Below, in pieces: positions 13,401 through 23,300 of a stretch of 64,000 nucleotides of DNA. Origin of the DNA: Enoplolaimus lenunculus (Eukaryota; Nematoda; Enoplea; Enoplida; Thoracostomopsidae). The notes under the pieces were generated by a model. That model worked only from the letters and a program-made list of their open reading frames with translations, was not told where the DNA came from and made no database searches. The stretch covers positions 62,001 through 126,000 of the forward strand of contig JASANG010002678.1 of assembly GCA_030248215.1 (NCBI GenBank), in the 5' to 3' direction. How positions within the stretch are numbered: the stretch's first letter is position 1; the number at the start of each line of letters is the position of its first letter. The position numbers and the translations under genes were made by a program.

Positions 13401-14525
13401 TTGTAAGACCATTTGTGAACTTAAACCCAGCATATGTTTTTCTCCATCCCTGGACCCTTAGTTTTTAGCCCGTGGCTACGCCGCTTGCCCCACGATTATA
13501 ATTTCGCGACAGTGGGACATCGTTAGTCCGGACGTTGTATCCTTTTGTCATAAAATTTTGTGTGTTTTATTTCATAAATTTTAAAACCAAGTATTTGTAA
13601 AAAAATTACGCCTTCGAGTTTTGGCTTTGTGAAATTCCGGGTCCGGGTGTCTATTTTTAAATGATTTGTAGTTCTATTTTTTATAATCTATTTTGTTCTT
13701 TCGTGTCTTTAGATGGCGAGTGAACTGTCACAAGTCCAAACTTTGTTGGAAAAAGAAATGATGTTCAGCACACAGCTGAAAAATAAATTGGTACGTTAAA
13801 CGTACTATTATAGTCACAATATTGTGGAAAAATACGTGAACTTATATATGGGCTCATAGACTTAACGAATTAGGTGCTCAGTTTCATATAAAGCGAGATG
13901 TGGTTTGTTTTTCCTATAACCACTATATTTTCTTTCTGGTTTGTCTTTGCTATGAACAGTTTATTGCCTTCGAATACACTGGATTTAACTACATGCATTA
14001 CGTAGTGTCATTTTTATTCTCAAAATTAAAATTACAATTTCGCTCACGTCGCTGATTTATTTTAACAAAATTTCTCAGCCGAAAATTTGAACACGCAAAG
14101 CACACTTAAGTAACATAGCTAATTATATTAGGCTTTAGTTACGTATGTGTAGTTACTGCTATCACAATACCATGATGACGTGTTTCAGACTTCGATGGGT
14201 GTTGATTTGTCGAGTGATGTTAAAAAATGATAAGTTCAATCCTGATGAATATTCTGTGATTTGTGCAACGACAGTGCTGGTTTTGTTCAGAATATGATTA
14301 ATATGGTTTGGTGCTTGTATTTTGTTGGTTGTGTTGTCATTGATAAATAATGTCACTTCTGTTATTTTGTACGTCATTATATTTTCATACCATATTTTTA
14401 CTTTATTATTCATCTGATTCTATACAGTGTGTTAATGACTATTTTTAATCTGGATTGTAACCGGCAATTTATAGAAGGACAAATTAAGTGAAACGTCGAT
14501 CATCGATAAGTGCAAGCAGAAATGA
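580..14525 (+). CDS. EF-hand / coiled-coil repeat protein, 5' partial, 24 exons
   Basis: This is the 3' part of a gene for a large calcium-binding coiled-coil protein. Exons read from GT-AG sites and phase: 580-647, 1015-1058, 1445-1523, 1852-1941, 2251-2288, 2843-2900, 3980-4066, 4326-4403, 4747-4777, 4988-5205, 5577-5632, 6705-6813, 7098-7196, 7490-7520, 8201-8427, 9094-9167, 9554-9635, 9806-9889, 11009-11170, 11530-11589, 11755-11922, 12499-12528, 13713-13790 and 14475-14525 (stop TGA). They join without a phase break into 699 codons. Two complete EF-hand pairs and the end of a third alternate with heptad-like stretches rich in Glu, Lys, Gln and Leu. The loops are canonical (for example DENGDGRISKDE and DEDQSGTIEWPE), so calcium binding is expected. 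No signal peptide or membrane segment is visible in this part, which suggests a cytosolic or cytoskeletal protein. The EF-hands resemble calmodulin and troponin C, but I know no named family with this alternation. The exon calls are strong; the function is inferred. Confidence 0.85.
3088..3424. mobile_element. CAGGGTG hAT-like MITE, decayed copy
   Basis: The element starts near cagggtgcgactggatatc and ends near ccggtcgtacccta, an imperfect inverted repeat matching the ends of the copies at 7591-7975 and 18984-19359. The interior is rich in ATCCGG/CCGGAT motifs arranged as inverted repeats. It lies in an intron of the EF-hand gene. Confidence 0.55.
3897..3978. repeat. AAT microsatellite abutting a splice acceptor
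   Basis: About 25 AAT-type triplets with scattered interruptions run directly into the acceptor taatactag before the exon at 3980. There is no pyrimidine tract on the exon side of the array, so the microsatellite has replaced the normal 3' splice-site context. Confidence 0.8.
4747..7196 (+). CDS. Module 1: EF-hand pair plus coiled coil
   Basis: A 31-bp exon (TTSFTHEDVT) is followed by the 218-bp EF-hand exon at 4988-5205. The first loop is DKNKNGRISKSE, the second DENNSGTIEWPE; both have acidic or amide residues at positions 1, 3 and 5, Gly at 6, Ile at 8 and Glu at 12. The segment between them (EITNLVAACGYQLTQEFIDT) matches the calmodulin helix-linker-helix pattern. A basic linker exon, 5577-5632 (DKERKMKKQTVEAVQ), and two coiled-coil exons, 6705-6813 and 7098-7196, complete the module. 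Intron phases after the 31-bp exon, the EF exon and the linker are 1, 0 and 2, the same as in module 2. Confidence 0.87.
5699..6318. repeat. Degenerate tandem repeat, four units of about 155 bp
   Basis: The intron between exons 5577-5632 and 6705-6813 carries four diverged units. Each includes versions of gggactttttagatatttc, caagcgatataatttctgca, gaggaatctgaataaattg and catattagcttaattg. The units begin near 5699, 5860, 6013 and 6147. They show no coding potential. Confidence 0.6.
7490..14525 (+). CDS. Module 2: EF-hand pair plus long C-terminal coiled coil
   Basis: The 31-bp exon at 7490-7520 (VYGFTESQVK) and the 227-bp exon at 8201-8427 repeat the arrangement of module 1, with loops DENGDGRISKDE and DEDQSGTIEWPE. 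The linker exon 9094-9167 is Thr/Glu-rich. Coiled-coil exons 9554-9635, 9806-9889, 11009-11170, 11530-11589, 11755-11922, 12499-12528 and 13713-13790 follow. The longest runs are at 11009-11170 (LLAELERYKKMLAQTENSV) and 11755-11922 (REQEFVRRLQQEIQRLQE). Exon 9806-9889 has a short non-helical patch with several prolines (AFPTIELPGETA). Exon 14475-14525 ends with DKCKQK and TGA. The intron between 12528 and 13713 holds an unexplained GC-rich stretch. Confidence 0.85.
7591..7975. mobile_element. CAGGGTG hAT-like MITE, complete
   Basis: The ends are CAGGGTGCAACCGGAATTCC and its inverse complement TCCGGTTGCACCCTG. The flanking 8-mers are ATGTGTGC (7583-7590) and ATGTGTGT (7976-7983), an 8-bp target duplication with one mismatch, as expected for hAT elements. 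The interior is AT-rich with repeated TTCCGG/CCGGAA motifs near both ends and no coding capacity. Confidence 0.8.
9992..10140. repeat. GC-rich repeat fragment
   Basis: A GC-rich palindromic stretch (repeats of CACGCCG and CGGCGTG) is followed by gtaaaactttatt. The same end pattern occurs at 59226-59397, so this is probably a fragment of the same transposon family. Just downstream (10141-10187) the 19-mer ggaatattgccactgtaa is repeated in tandem. Confidence 0.45.
12083..12430. mobile_element. CAGGGTG-type element, decayed
   Basis: The left end ctgggtgccaccggaattctgg and the interior accttaggttccggttcc resemble the complete copy at 7591-7975, including the long AT-rich middle with agggttatttcacaaataat. 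The right end fades near ccagttgcaca. It lies in the EF-hand gene intron. Confidence 0.5.
12650..13560. other. Unexplained intronic stretch with a GC-rich core
   Basis: Between exons 12499-12528 and 13713-13790 the intron holds a block (about 13080-13270) that is more GC-rich than its surroundings, with words such as ggtgcgcgggcaacctcgg and gccagtgggccacacagcg. Short open frames cross it on both strands, but none has a convincing family or splice context. The motif ctcgctcgctacgctcactc just upstream is an imperfect palindrome that recurs elsewhere in the window (39970, 58058, 62800). Confidence 0.35.
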
Positions 14526-14654
14526 CAAAATTGACTCAACAACCCATTAACACTTTTCAACAAAACTATTTTTCCTTCGTGTCAAAAAGTGATATTACAA
14601 AATGTTACCGAAAGTTAATTTAAACACGTGTTTTGGTGTCCGTATTGTGTCTTT

Positions 14655-14842
14655 GACCCATGTATAGAAAAGGGCCGGATCATTTTCTGGCGGCGGGACT
14701 GAAATAGAGTCAGTTTAAGCTTTAGACTGACTTTTTTGCGTAGGTTTAGTTTTAGGCTTGGGAATAGTCTCATCCTTACGCTTAGGCGTACGCTTAGGAA
14801 TATGCTTATACTACTGTTCCGGTCCTGTTCTATACATTGGCT
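14655..14842. mobile_element. GGCC-ended TTAGGC hAT-like MITE
   Basis: It is flanked by a perfect 8-bp duplication GTGTCTTT (14647-14654 and 14843-14850). The ends are decayed forms of GGCCCATGTATAGAACAGGG and its inverse complement. The interior carries TTAGGC-like units. It sits 130 bp past the stop codon of the EF-hand gene. Confidence 0.85.
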
Positions 14843-15830
14843 GTGTCTTTTGTACAAAAATATTTAAGGTTAATTTAAGATAATCAAACGCACAGTAGTA
14901 CGCTCTGTAGATTGCAGAACGCTGTTTTAGTATCTGCAACAAAATTGTCGAGAGTGGTTCTATACTGCTTAACTTAAAATCACTTAAAGTTTTTACTATT
15001 CAATGCACACAGTATTTTTCGCATATGCAAATATGGTCAGTTATATGATGATATCAGTCCATGTTACGATGTACAAATAAGCTTTGCTTAGTCGCAAGAT
15101 TGTTGTTGTAACATTCACGGATTGCTATTCTTAATCGTTTGGATTTTGTTATGTTTATGGCTTTTAGATTATCATTAAACCATAATTCTCTAGATTCACT
15201 GGAACACACCTAGATTCAGTGGAACATACTTTGTCCAGTCGTAACACGGACCTTGCGATTAATGTTGCTTATACAAAGGTTTCGTTATGTTTAGAATAGA
15301 ATAGAATAGTTTTGTGATTTGTTCAGTTAATGGGCGATTTAGGTTTACGCGTTCGTTACTTCTAAAAATTCAACATGAGGTGTACTGTATTGACCCGAAT
15401 AAGAGGGGATGGAGGGTAATAAGAGGGGGTGCCCATGTAACGGATTGTCACGTGTTGCGCACCGGCCAGGAACCGGTCATCCGGCCAATGCTGGCCAGTA
15501 ATTGCTTATCACAGAAAAAAAGTGGCATCATTAATTTAATATTTCTAATCATTTATATTTCGATCCTAAAAGTTTTAGCTGCAATTTGAAATATTACCTA
15601 CTTTGTAAATATCAATTTTCAAACCGACCAAGGATTTTGAGAAGTAAAAGTTTCATAACCAGAGGTTCAACAAATATAAATAAAGTTTGTTTAGGTTTAC
15701 GTTTTGTTTGCTTGCGATAGCTACGAATTGTGCCTACAGTTCCATTATGATTTAGGAGTAAATAGAATCGCAGGCCAAATTTTAAGGTGGAGCAAGCTGA
15801 ACAATGTATATTTAACTACATTTTCAAAAA

Positions 15831-15915
15831 ACACACAAAAAAAAAACAACAAAAAAAAAATAATAAATTTTTAAATTTTTTTTTTTTCTTCCCCCCCCCC
15901 CCCAAAAAAGGAAAA
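15831..15915. repeat. Homopolymer-rich low-complexity stretch
   Basis: Runs of A, then T, then a 13-base C run follow one another between the two convergent genes. Long homopolymers like these are also frequent sites of sequencing or assembly error, so the exact lengths should not be trusted. Confidence 0.8.
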
Positions 15916-16139
15916 CACAGACCTAAGCCACTCCCTCTTCCCCCTCGGCGTTAAAATTCAGGCTTTTCTATTGAAATAACGAACAAAGATCAAATGTCAA
16001 ATTTCAAATTTTAGTATCATTACTATTTTTTGGCTACGATATGGGTTTATAAAGAGATAAAATTTTACATAATAGTCTAATAAAGGTAAAAAATGTTTTA
16101 TAAGTTGCCCTGGTTATAACATGAACTATTTCAGGCACG

Positions 16140-16260
16140 CACCCATGTAAAGATCAGGGTGGAAGGTTTTTCTGCCAGACTGTAATAGAGTTAAGCTTCA
16201 GAATGCATAAGTTTTGGTACAAGCTCATTCTTACGCTTACGATTGCAAATTCTTCCTAAA
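16140..16260. mobile_element. Fragment of a GGCC-ended TTAGGC element
   Basis: The left end cccatgtaaagatcagggtgg and the internal gtaatagagttaagcttcag match the left halves of the copies at 33917-34079 and 47282-47466. The right end is lost. Confidence 0.5.
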
Positions 16261-16414
16261 AAGGGTTCGATCAGTGGTTAAACATTGGTTTTCAGTATGA
16301 TTCAAGAATTACAGAAAGAAATGATATTACATTGACATCACGATGAACTCATTAAATCCAGTGCTTTGTCAAATCAGAGGTGTTGTGATGAGGTAATGCG
16401 TCTGTCTGTGTGGG

Positions 16415-17339
16415 CTACAAACTTGCACAGTTTCGCAAGCACTCTATCTTCCCGAAATATAACATCGATAGTATCGCTGGACAAGGCAAGAACTTCATGC
16501 ATTCAACAGGAACCGAGTTTTTCAAGTAGTGCCGCCAGTATTCGCATCGTTTTCTCGCGTAACCGTTAAAGGTCAAACAAACAATGCATTCCCTTGTTAA
16601 CGGTTCACACATCCACAGATAATCCTCGATAACCAGTAGTCCTGAAACAAAATAGCAAAGTACTTAAGCAGATGAAATATGAACCATTTTTCATAAAGTA
16701 CTTAGACGGAATATAAAGGTTATCCCGCAGGATATATTGCGAAAAATCAAAACCTTTAATCTGCAAATCAGAGTACAACAGTAGGTGAAAAAATATCGCA
16801 ACCGGATGCCAACAAAATTTGCCGGAGCCGGAGGTGAAGTCAAATTATAGAGATACAATGATGTTTGATTACCACGATACAGCCGGGGCTCTGCCTCCGG
16901 CTCCAGCGAAAGGCCGCTCTCCGGCTCCAGCTATGATAGAAATTTGACGAAGGTTCCAGCAATTTGTTTTTATAATTGTGCCCTTCAGCCAGTTGATTGC
17001 TCACTTTGGGGCCAGTTGAAAGCATGAATTTCGCAGTATTTTTAGTCGTTCACCTTTGGTTTCTTCACCGGCTTCACCCTGGTTTACAGATTAGCACTGG
17101 GCCAAAGTTCTGGTTTTGACCCCGAGCTACATGTATAAATGTACAACCGCTTATACCTGCAGGTGTGTGGTCACCGCTGCCAATAAATGGCACAGCTGAC
17201 AGGCTTCCGGACTTTGCAACAGTATCATGGTTTGCAAAAGGTTCAGCCGCATTTGAACTTTCCATTGCCTGACCCTGTGTATGTTTTGGCTGCGATAAAA
17301 TAGTTCCTTGTTGAACATTGCTGGTTAAGGTGTGGACTC
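16415..17339 (-). CDS. C-terminal linker and cysteine module 7
   Basis: Exon 17339-17157 encodes a cysteine-free Ser/Thr/Ala/Gln-rich linker (SNVQQGTILSQPKHTQGQ). Exon 16641-16415 is terminal: LWMCEPLTRECIVC, then KRCEYWRHYL, VECMKFLPC and FGKIECLRNCASL followed by TAG. The FGKIEC-x3-C end is the family signature, while the middle has extra cysteines. No hydrophobic tail follows, which argues against a membrane or GPI anchor. Confidence 0.65.
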
Positions 17340-20300
17340 CTGAAATTTAAACCATCTGTTCAGGGTGCAACCGGAGGCAAAAATGCACGAACCGGATGTC
17401 GACAAAATAGCCGGAGCCGGAGATGAAACAATGAAACAGGAGGCGGAATTAAATTTAGCAGCTAAAATAACGATTAAAGTAGATAATTTTAGCAAATATC
17501 TATAAAATATTGTCAGAAAGTTTGATTTAGATAATATCAAACGCACAAAACAATGCTACGTTTGTAAAAGTGAAAAATTTCCTCTTAAAATTGTCTGAAC
17601 CTCTGGAAGAAATTCTAGCTTAGCCAGAGGTCACATTCCTGCCGGAGCCAGAGGCAGACATCCGGTTGTACCTTGAATTCTACACATCCATGTATAAAGA
17701 AATCCCTTTTAAACATCGTGTGGTATGAGCAAAATTTGGAGCGCGCGGGTACTATGTACAAGGTTGCGAATTCTTCTCTTATCTAAAAAAACATGCATTC
17801 GTGGATTTGATAAGCAAAATTAATGATACCTCAAATTTTATTTTAACTTCGTTAAAACATTTTGAATATTTCATTTGCAACTCAATCAGCACCATTTGAT
17901 GTATTCTCAATGGATACGCACTATGATTCTGCGTATATATGTACATTTCGAACCTGTAGCAGCACAATACTTTGAGCACATCTCAAGCTTCCTGTGTGCC
18001 GTTACAACAGATGATGCCGGAGGTTGACAATTGCTGCCGTAGGATCCAGTACAATTACCTGTGGCAGCGTTACAATACCAGCAATGTGGAGCTAAAATAA
18101 GAGTTGTTGCACACATTCGGTTGCAGTAACATACATCGCTAGTTTGAATAGACGTGGTTAAATTCTTCCTTACATTCTATTTCCTTGACCACCGGGAAAA
18201 CTCAAGAGTTGCTGTGGTTTCCTATGCTGTTAAATTGATGCAGTGCCCTGTGCCCTTGGCAGATTGATGTAAAATTGATGCAGTGAAACAATCAAATACT
18301 AAAGCATCGCTTTTATTAGCAAATAAATAAGTTTTTCTTGCAACATTAAATGCAAACAATATAAAATACCTAACGGGCAAATTTTTTCACACGTTGATAG
18401 CTCAACATAAACAGCAACCACTGTTGGACATTCGGAAAAGTCACATAAAACGCATCGCAGTTGATCGCAGTACCATCTTTTGCGCACTGATAAAAGTACT
18501 ACTTTAGAAGCGTAAAAATGCCATAACGTGAAAAAATTTTGAACAAGCAAAACTGCAATAAAAATACGTATATTCGTATACTTCAAATTTCTGAAAAGTT
18601 ATTGATGTACAACTCAAATGGAAACTAATACACTAAAATCTAATTATTAAAGCTGGAACGCCCCACGTACGTCTTTTGGGCAGCGTTCCAGCTGTTTAGC
18701 ATTTAGGCTTAGGCTTAGGCTTAGGCTTAGGCTTAGGCTTAGGCTTAAGCTTAGGCTTAGGCTTAGGCTTAGGCTTAAGCTTAGGCTTAGGCTTAGTATA
18801 TCGTTATTTAAATTACATAAAAATTGCGGAAATAGAAATAGAACATTGTTGTTTAGACTTTTTGGTAGAAGGTAGTTTTTCAGATCATTGTTCTATTACG
18901 TGGTGTTCTGAAAACTAAACCGGTTGCGCATACGAAAATTAGATAGAAGATTACCGTTTTGAATGTCTTAGTTAGAACATGATCAGGGTGCAACCGGAAT
19001 TCTAAAATACCGGAAACGGAACCGGAACCCTAAAGTTAAAAAATACCGGAACCGGAGGCGGTAAACAAAATTTTTTTGTTACCGAAAAATTCATTTTTAA
19101 CGGTATTTCAACGCTTTAACGGTGTAAACACACTATATAGGATACTAAAAACCTGAAACAAATGCAGTAGCTGGAAACGTATGATCAAAGTATAGTTACA
19201 GTAATATGTCAATTTTTCTTAAACTTTGAAACAAGAAAACATTTTCAAAGCCGAAAATACCGGAAAATTCCCGTGAAAAAATACCAAATTTTTTTACCGG
19301 ATGCGGATAGTGAAAAACACCGGATTTCCCTACCGGAACCGGATTCCGGTTGCACCTTGAACATGGTACAATATTACTTCTTTATTTGTTCTTCTATATC
19401 GCACCGTGTTTAACAATTGCAACACGTATACATAGTACTAAATCACCACAAGACATGAGAGCCCCCTCGGGCTCGAGCGTCAAGCTCCTATAGCTGAGTG
19501 GTGACAGCGCACACACAGCGTTTGTCATGTATTAGTCTTTTGAGAAGTGTTTGTATTGAGTCATTGAGTGTCTGTAATATTTTATTAAACCAACCCTAAT
19601 CAGTGTCAAAAAAATAACCTGGGGCTCGAGTTAGAATGGGCCCAACGGACAAACTAGAATTAAGGCGGAACCACACACTTCCAACATCTTCACCGTTCAA
19701 ATCGCAAAGTAGTTGACTTGTTGCAAAATGCATATTTCATTATGCTTAAAAAATCACTAACTTATACTTCATTGTTTCTACGTTTTATAACTTACCGCAT
19801 TTAGTAATGCATTCGTGTTCTGTCCGAAATATTGAAAGTGAATTGCTCGCTGATGGGAAACACGCACTTTTCGATGATTTCACGCAAGTATGCCGATCTG
19901 TACACAGGTAGCAAGTGACGATCTGAACTGAATAAAACACAAACAACCAACATGTGGGCTTTAAGCAACAGGGTTTCAATGTTTTAGCTCCGCAATCTTC
20001 TTGTATAACCTTTGTTTTGATTCCTGGACATGGGAGCCCAAGCCAAGATGGCATTGTTCGAATTATAAATAATTAATTTGCACAGGTGAAAATCAGTTGG
20101 AAGGCCGCCGAAAATAAGGGCCCATGTTACTATAAAGGCCGTCCCAATTGCCCGCGACACAAATATACCCGGAGTGCACACTTATGCGCTCCTGTTTACA
20201 CATGCACAGATATATTTACGTAGGTACATATAATATATATACATTTATACATATATATATATACATATATATTATATACATATATACATATGTATTTGTC

Positions 20301-23300
20301 CCAAGTGTCCCAAATGTCCCATCTGTCCCAACTGTCCCATCTGTGCCAATTGTCCCATCTGTCCCAACTGTCCCAACTGTCCCATCTGTCCCATTTGTCC
20401 CAACTGTCCCATCTGTCCATCTGTCCCAAGTGCCCCATCTGTCCCAACTGTCCCATCTGTCCCGCTGTCCCAAGTGTCCCATCTGTCCCAACTGTCCCAT
20501 CTGTCCCATCTGTCCCAACTGTACCAAGTGTCCCAAGTGTCCCAACTGTCCCATCTGTCTCAACTGTCTCAACTGTCCCATCTGTCCCAATTGTCCCATC
20601 TGTCCCAAGTGTCCCATCTGTCCCAACTGTCCCATCTGTCCCGCTGTCCCATCTGTCCCAACTGTCCCACTGTCCCATCTGTCCCGCTGTCCCAACTGTC
20701 CCAACTGTCCCATCTGTCCCAATTGTCCCATCTGTCCCAACTGTCCAATCTGCCCCATCTGTCCCATCTGTCCCAACTGTCCCATCTGTCCCATCAGTCC
20801 CAAGTGTCCCAAGTGTCCCAACTGTCCCATCTGTCCCAACTGTCCCATCTGTCCCATTTGTCCCAACTGTCCCATCTGTCAATCTGTCCCAAGTGCCTCA
20901 TCTGTCCCATCTGTCCCATCTGTCCCAACTGTCCCAAGTGTCCCAACTGTCCCATCTGTCTCAACTGTCTCAACTGTCCCATCTGTCCCAATTGTCCCAT
21001 CTGTCCCAAGCGTCCCAACTGTCCCATCTGTCCCATGTGTCCCAACTGCCCCATCTGTCCATCTGTCCCAAGTCCCCCATCTGTCCCAACTGTCCCATCT
21101 GTCCCGCTGTCCCAAGTGTCCCAAGTGTCCCATCTGTCCCATCTGTCCCAATTGTCCCATCTGTCCCAATTGTCCCATCTGTCCCAACTGTCCCATCTGT
21201 CCCATCTGTCCCGCTGTCCCATCTGTCCCAACTGTCCCATCTGTCCCATCTCAGTCCCAAGTGTCCCAACTGTCCCAGCTGTCCCAACTGTCCCATCTGT
21301 TCCACTGTCTCATCTGTCCCAACTATCCCGCTGTCCCAATTATATTTTTGAAATGTACTCCTGGTACATTGCTGTCCCGGGAAAATGGGACGGGTACTCC
21401 TGGTACATTTCTGCCCCGGGAAAATGGGGCGGTCTTTAAAGTAACATTGGCCAAAATAAGCATGCGGGGCGTTCCAGCTTTAATTATATAGATGATTACA
21501 TGGGCATCCACGTAACTGTCTACCTACTAAAAAAATGTCCCCACCGACCCAACCTAATTATTTTTCCAAATTCATTCCAAATTCACATTCCTTTATACCC
21601 TCTACCCCACTCTCTATACCCTTCCACCCTCCCCCTTATTTCAAATTTTAAAACAACTTTTCCAGACGACACACTATTCAAACCCCAAGCCCAGGAACTT
21701 TCCCGCTTTGCATTAAACAGCCAAACAACAACCCCTTCATCTGCCACAGTTGACAACTAGTTTACACCTTCTGTGAAGTCCTTATAGCTTAAGGATAGTT
21801 GTCTTAAGTCCCGCAAAACAGGTGTGTGGACAATTTTTTACAGTAGCGAGACAGTTTACGTGGATGTCCTACATGGGGCCCCAACAGTTATCTGCCACAA
21901 CAAAAACCCCCCCAACAACTGTTATAATGCAAACTAGTTTCGATTGCAGAATTAGGCTGTCCGAACAGTTGGTGGAAGCATACTGATTGTGATTGTTGCA
22001 CAGGTTTGACAATGTTCTAATAAACTAACTTGAGCAATGGTTGTTAACCCTTTCTCACATGAATATTTTCTGTTTCTTCTGACACTTACTTTTATGCTAG
22101 GATTCGAACTCCACTGACTGGAGTGGGAGGCGTATACCATCACCACTCCGCTATAGGAGCTTGACGCTCGAGCCCGAGGGGCTCTCACGTCTTGTGGTGA
22201 TTTAGTACTATGTATACGTGTTGCAATTGTTAAACACGGTGCGATATATACTATTTAACGTATATGCACTGCGCTAAAGTTGCCTATAGGCAACTCAATG
22301 TGAGAAGGGGTTAAAGTCACACGTAATCTCAAATAAAAAAATCAAATTAAACTAATAAGAAATGGGACTAAAAAGCGTATTGTTTTAAATTGATTTTTCC
22401 GTTATCTGAATAGACGATCAAATTATCCCCCGCTCTGTAAGGTTCCGCCATACTTTACTAAGGCGGACGCTGCCGGACGTTGATGGACCCCCGCGCGACG
22501 GCGTCCGACAGCGTGCGGCAATGTTTTTCCCGTGCCGACGTCCGACGGCTCGCTTCGAGTATAGCGCAACCCTTATTTTTAGCCCATACAAACCTTGTTT
22601 TATTTATAATTTTCAAATGTAATAAGGTCAACTAACTATTGCGTCAGTTATTTCAAATTTTGATCAAACCAGAACAACCAAGCATAATCAATTTGCGTTC
22701 CAGCAGTTGTTTGGGCTGTTCAATCCGCCAATCGAAATCAGTTCGGATTGCTGTAGTTGCTCTGCCACAACAGCAATTGATGCTTTGGATGTCCCAGTTG
22801 TTTAGCTGGGACAAATAACACGTTGTTGGTCAAGGTTTGCGTGAGTTGGTGTATACCTAATTGAGCTTTATTTTCAACGGTTTCCACATTAACACACAAA
22901 ATTAGCCTTTAACTCTTTTATAATATTTATTGAGTATAGCCAAATAGAACATCACCATATACCTGATTATTTTTCAACAATACTACGGATTTTTAAAACT
23001 AATACGTCTAAAAGCTTATAGTATGTACGTAAATCTTTGAGAGATTTAAATGACAAGTTCGAAAAGTTTGTTTTTAGCAGCTGTTAGCTTAAAAGGCTTT
23101 GTTGATATGTTCCCTTCACTAAATTGTCAAACGGTATATCCAGTACTGTAGTGACCCGAATAAGAGGGGGCGTAATAAAAGGGGCTCTTCATTTTGAGTC
23201 CCAATCAATATGTGTTCGCATCCCTAATAAGAGTCCATAAATGGGTATAGTCCCTAAACCCTGACTGTAATCCATAAATGTCAATTATCCCAAATTATAG

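Larger units (their letters stand above)
14526..16414. other. Convergent intergenic region between genes 1 and 2
   Basis: The plus-strand EF-hand gene ends at 14525 and the minus-strand mosaic gene ends at 16415, so the two 3' ends face each other. The region holds a complete hAT-like element (14655-14842), a fragment of a TA-flanked element near 15385-15430, a homopolymer-rich stretch at 15831-15915 (A, then T, then C runs) and a decayed TTAGGC-type element near 16140-16260. I saw no clear AATAAA signal close to either stop codon and no further exon. Confidence 0.6.

Noticed and set aside
18703-18795. A true chromosome end (telomere)
   Set aside because: Gene sequence continues on both sides in the same transcript, so the TTAGGC array is internal.
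20148-21491. Open frames of up to 447 codons on both strands, rich in CPNCPICP, SVPTVP or DGTVGT repeats
   Set aside because: They arise from a 9-bp minisatellite with no stop codon in any frame. All frames are open, there is no conserved sequence, and the array lies inside a transposon.
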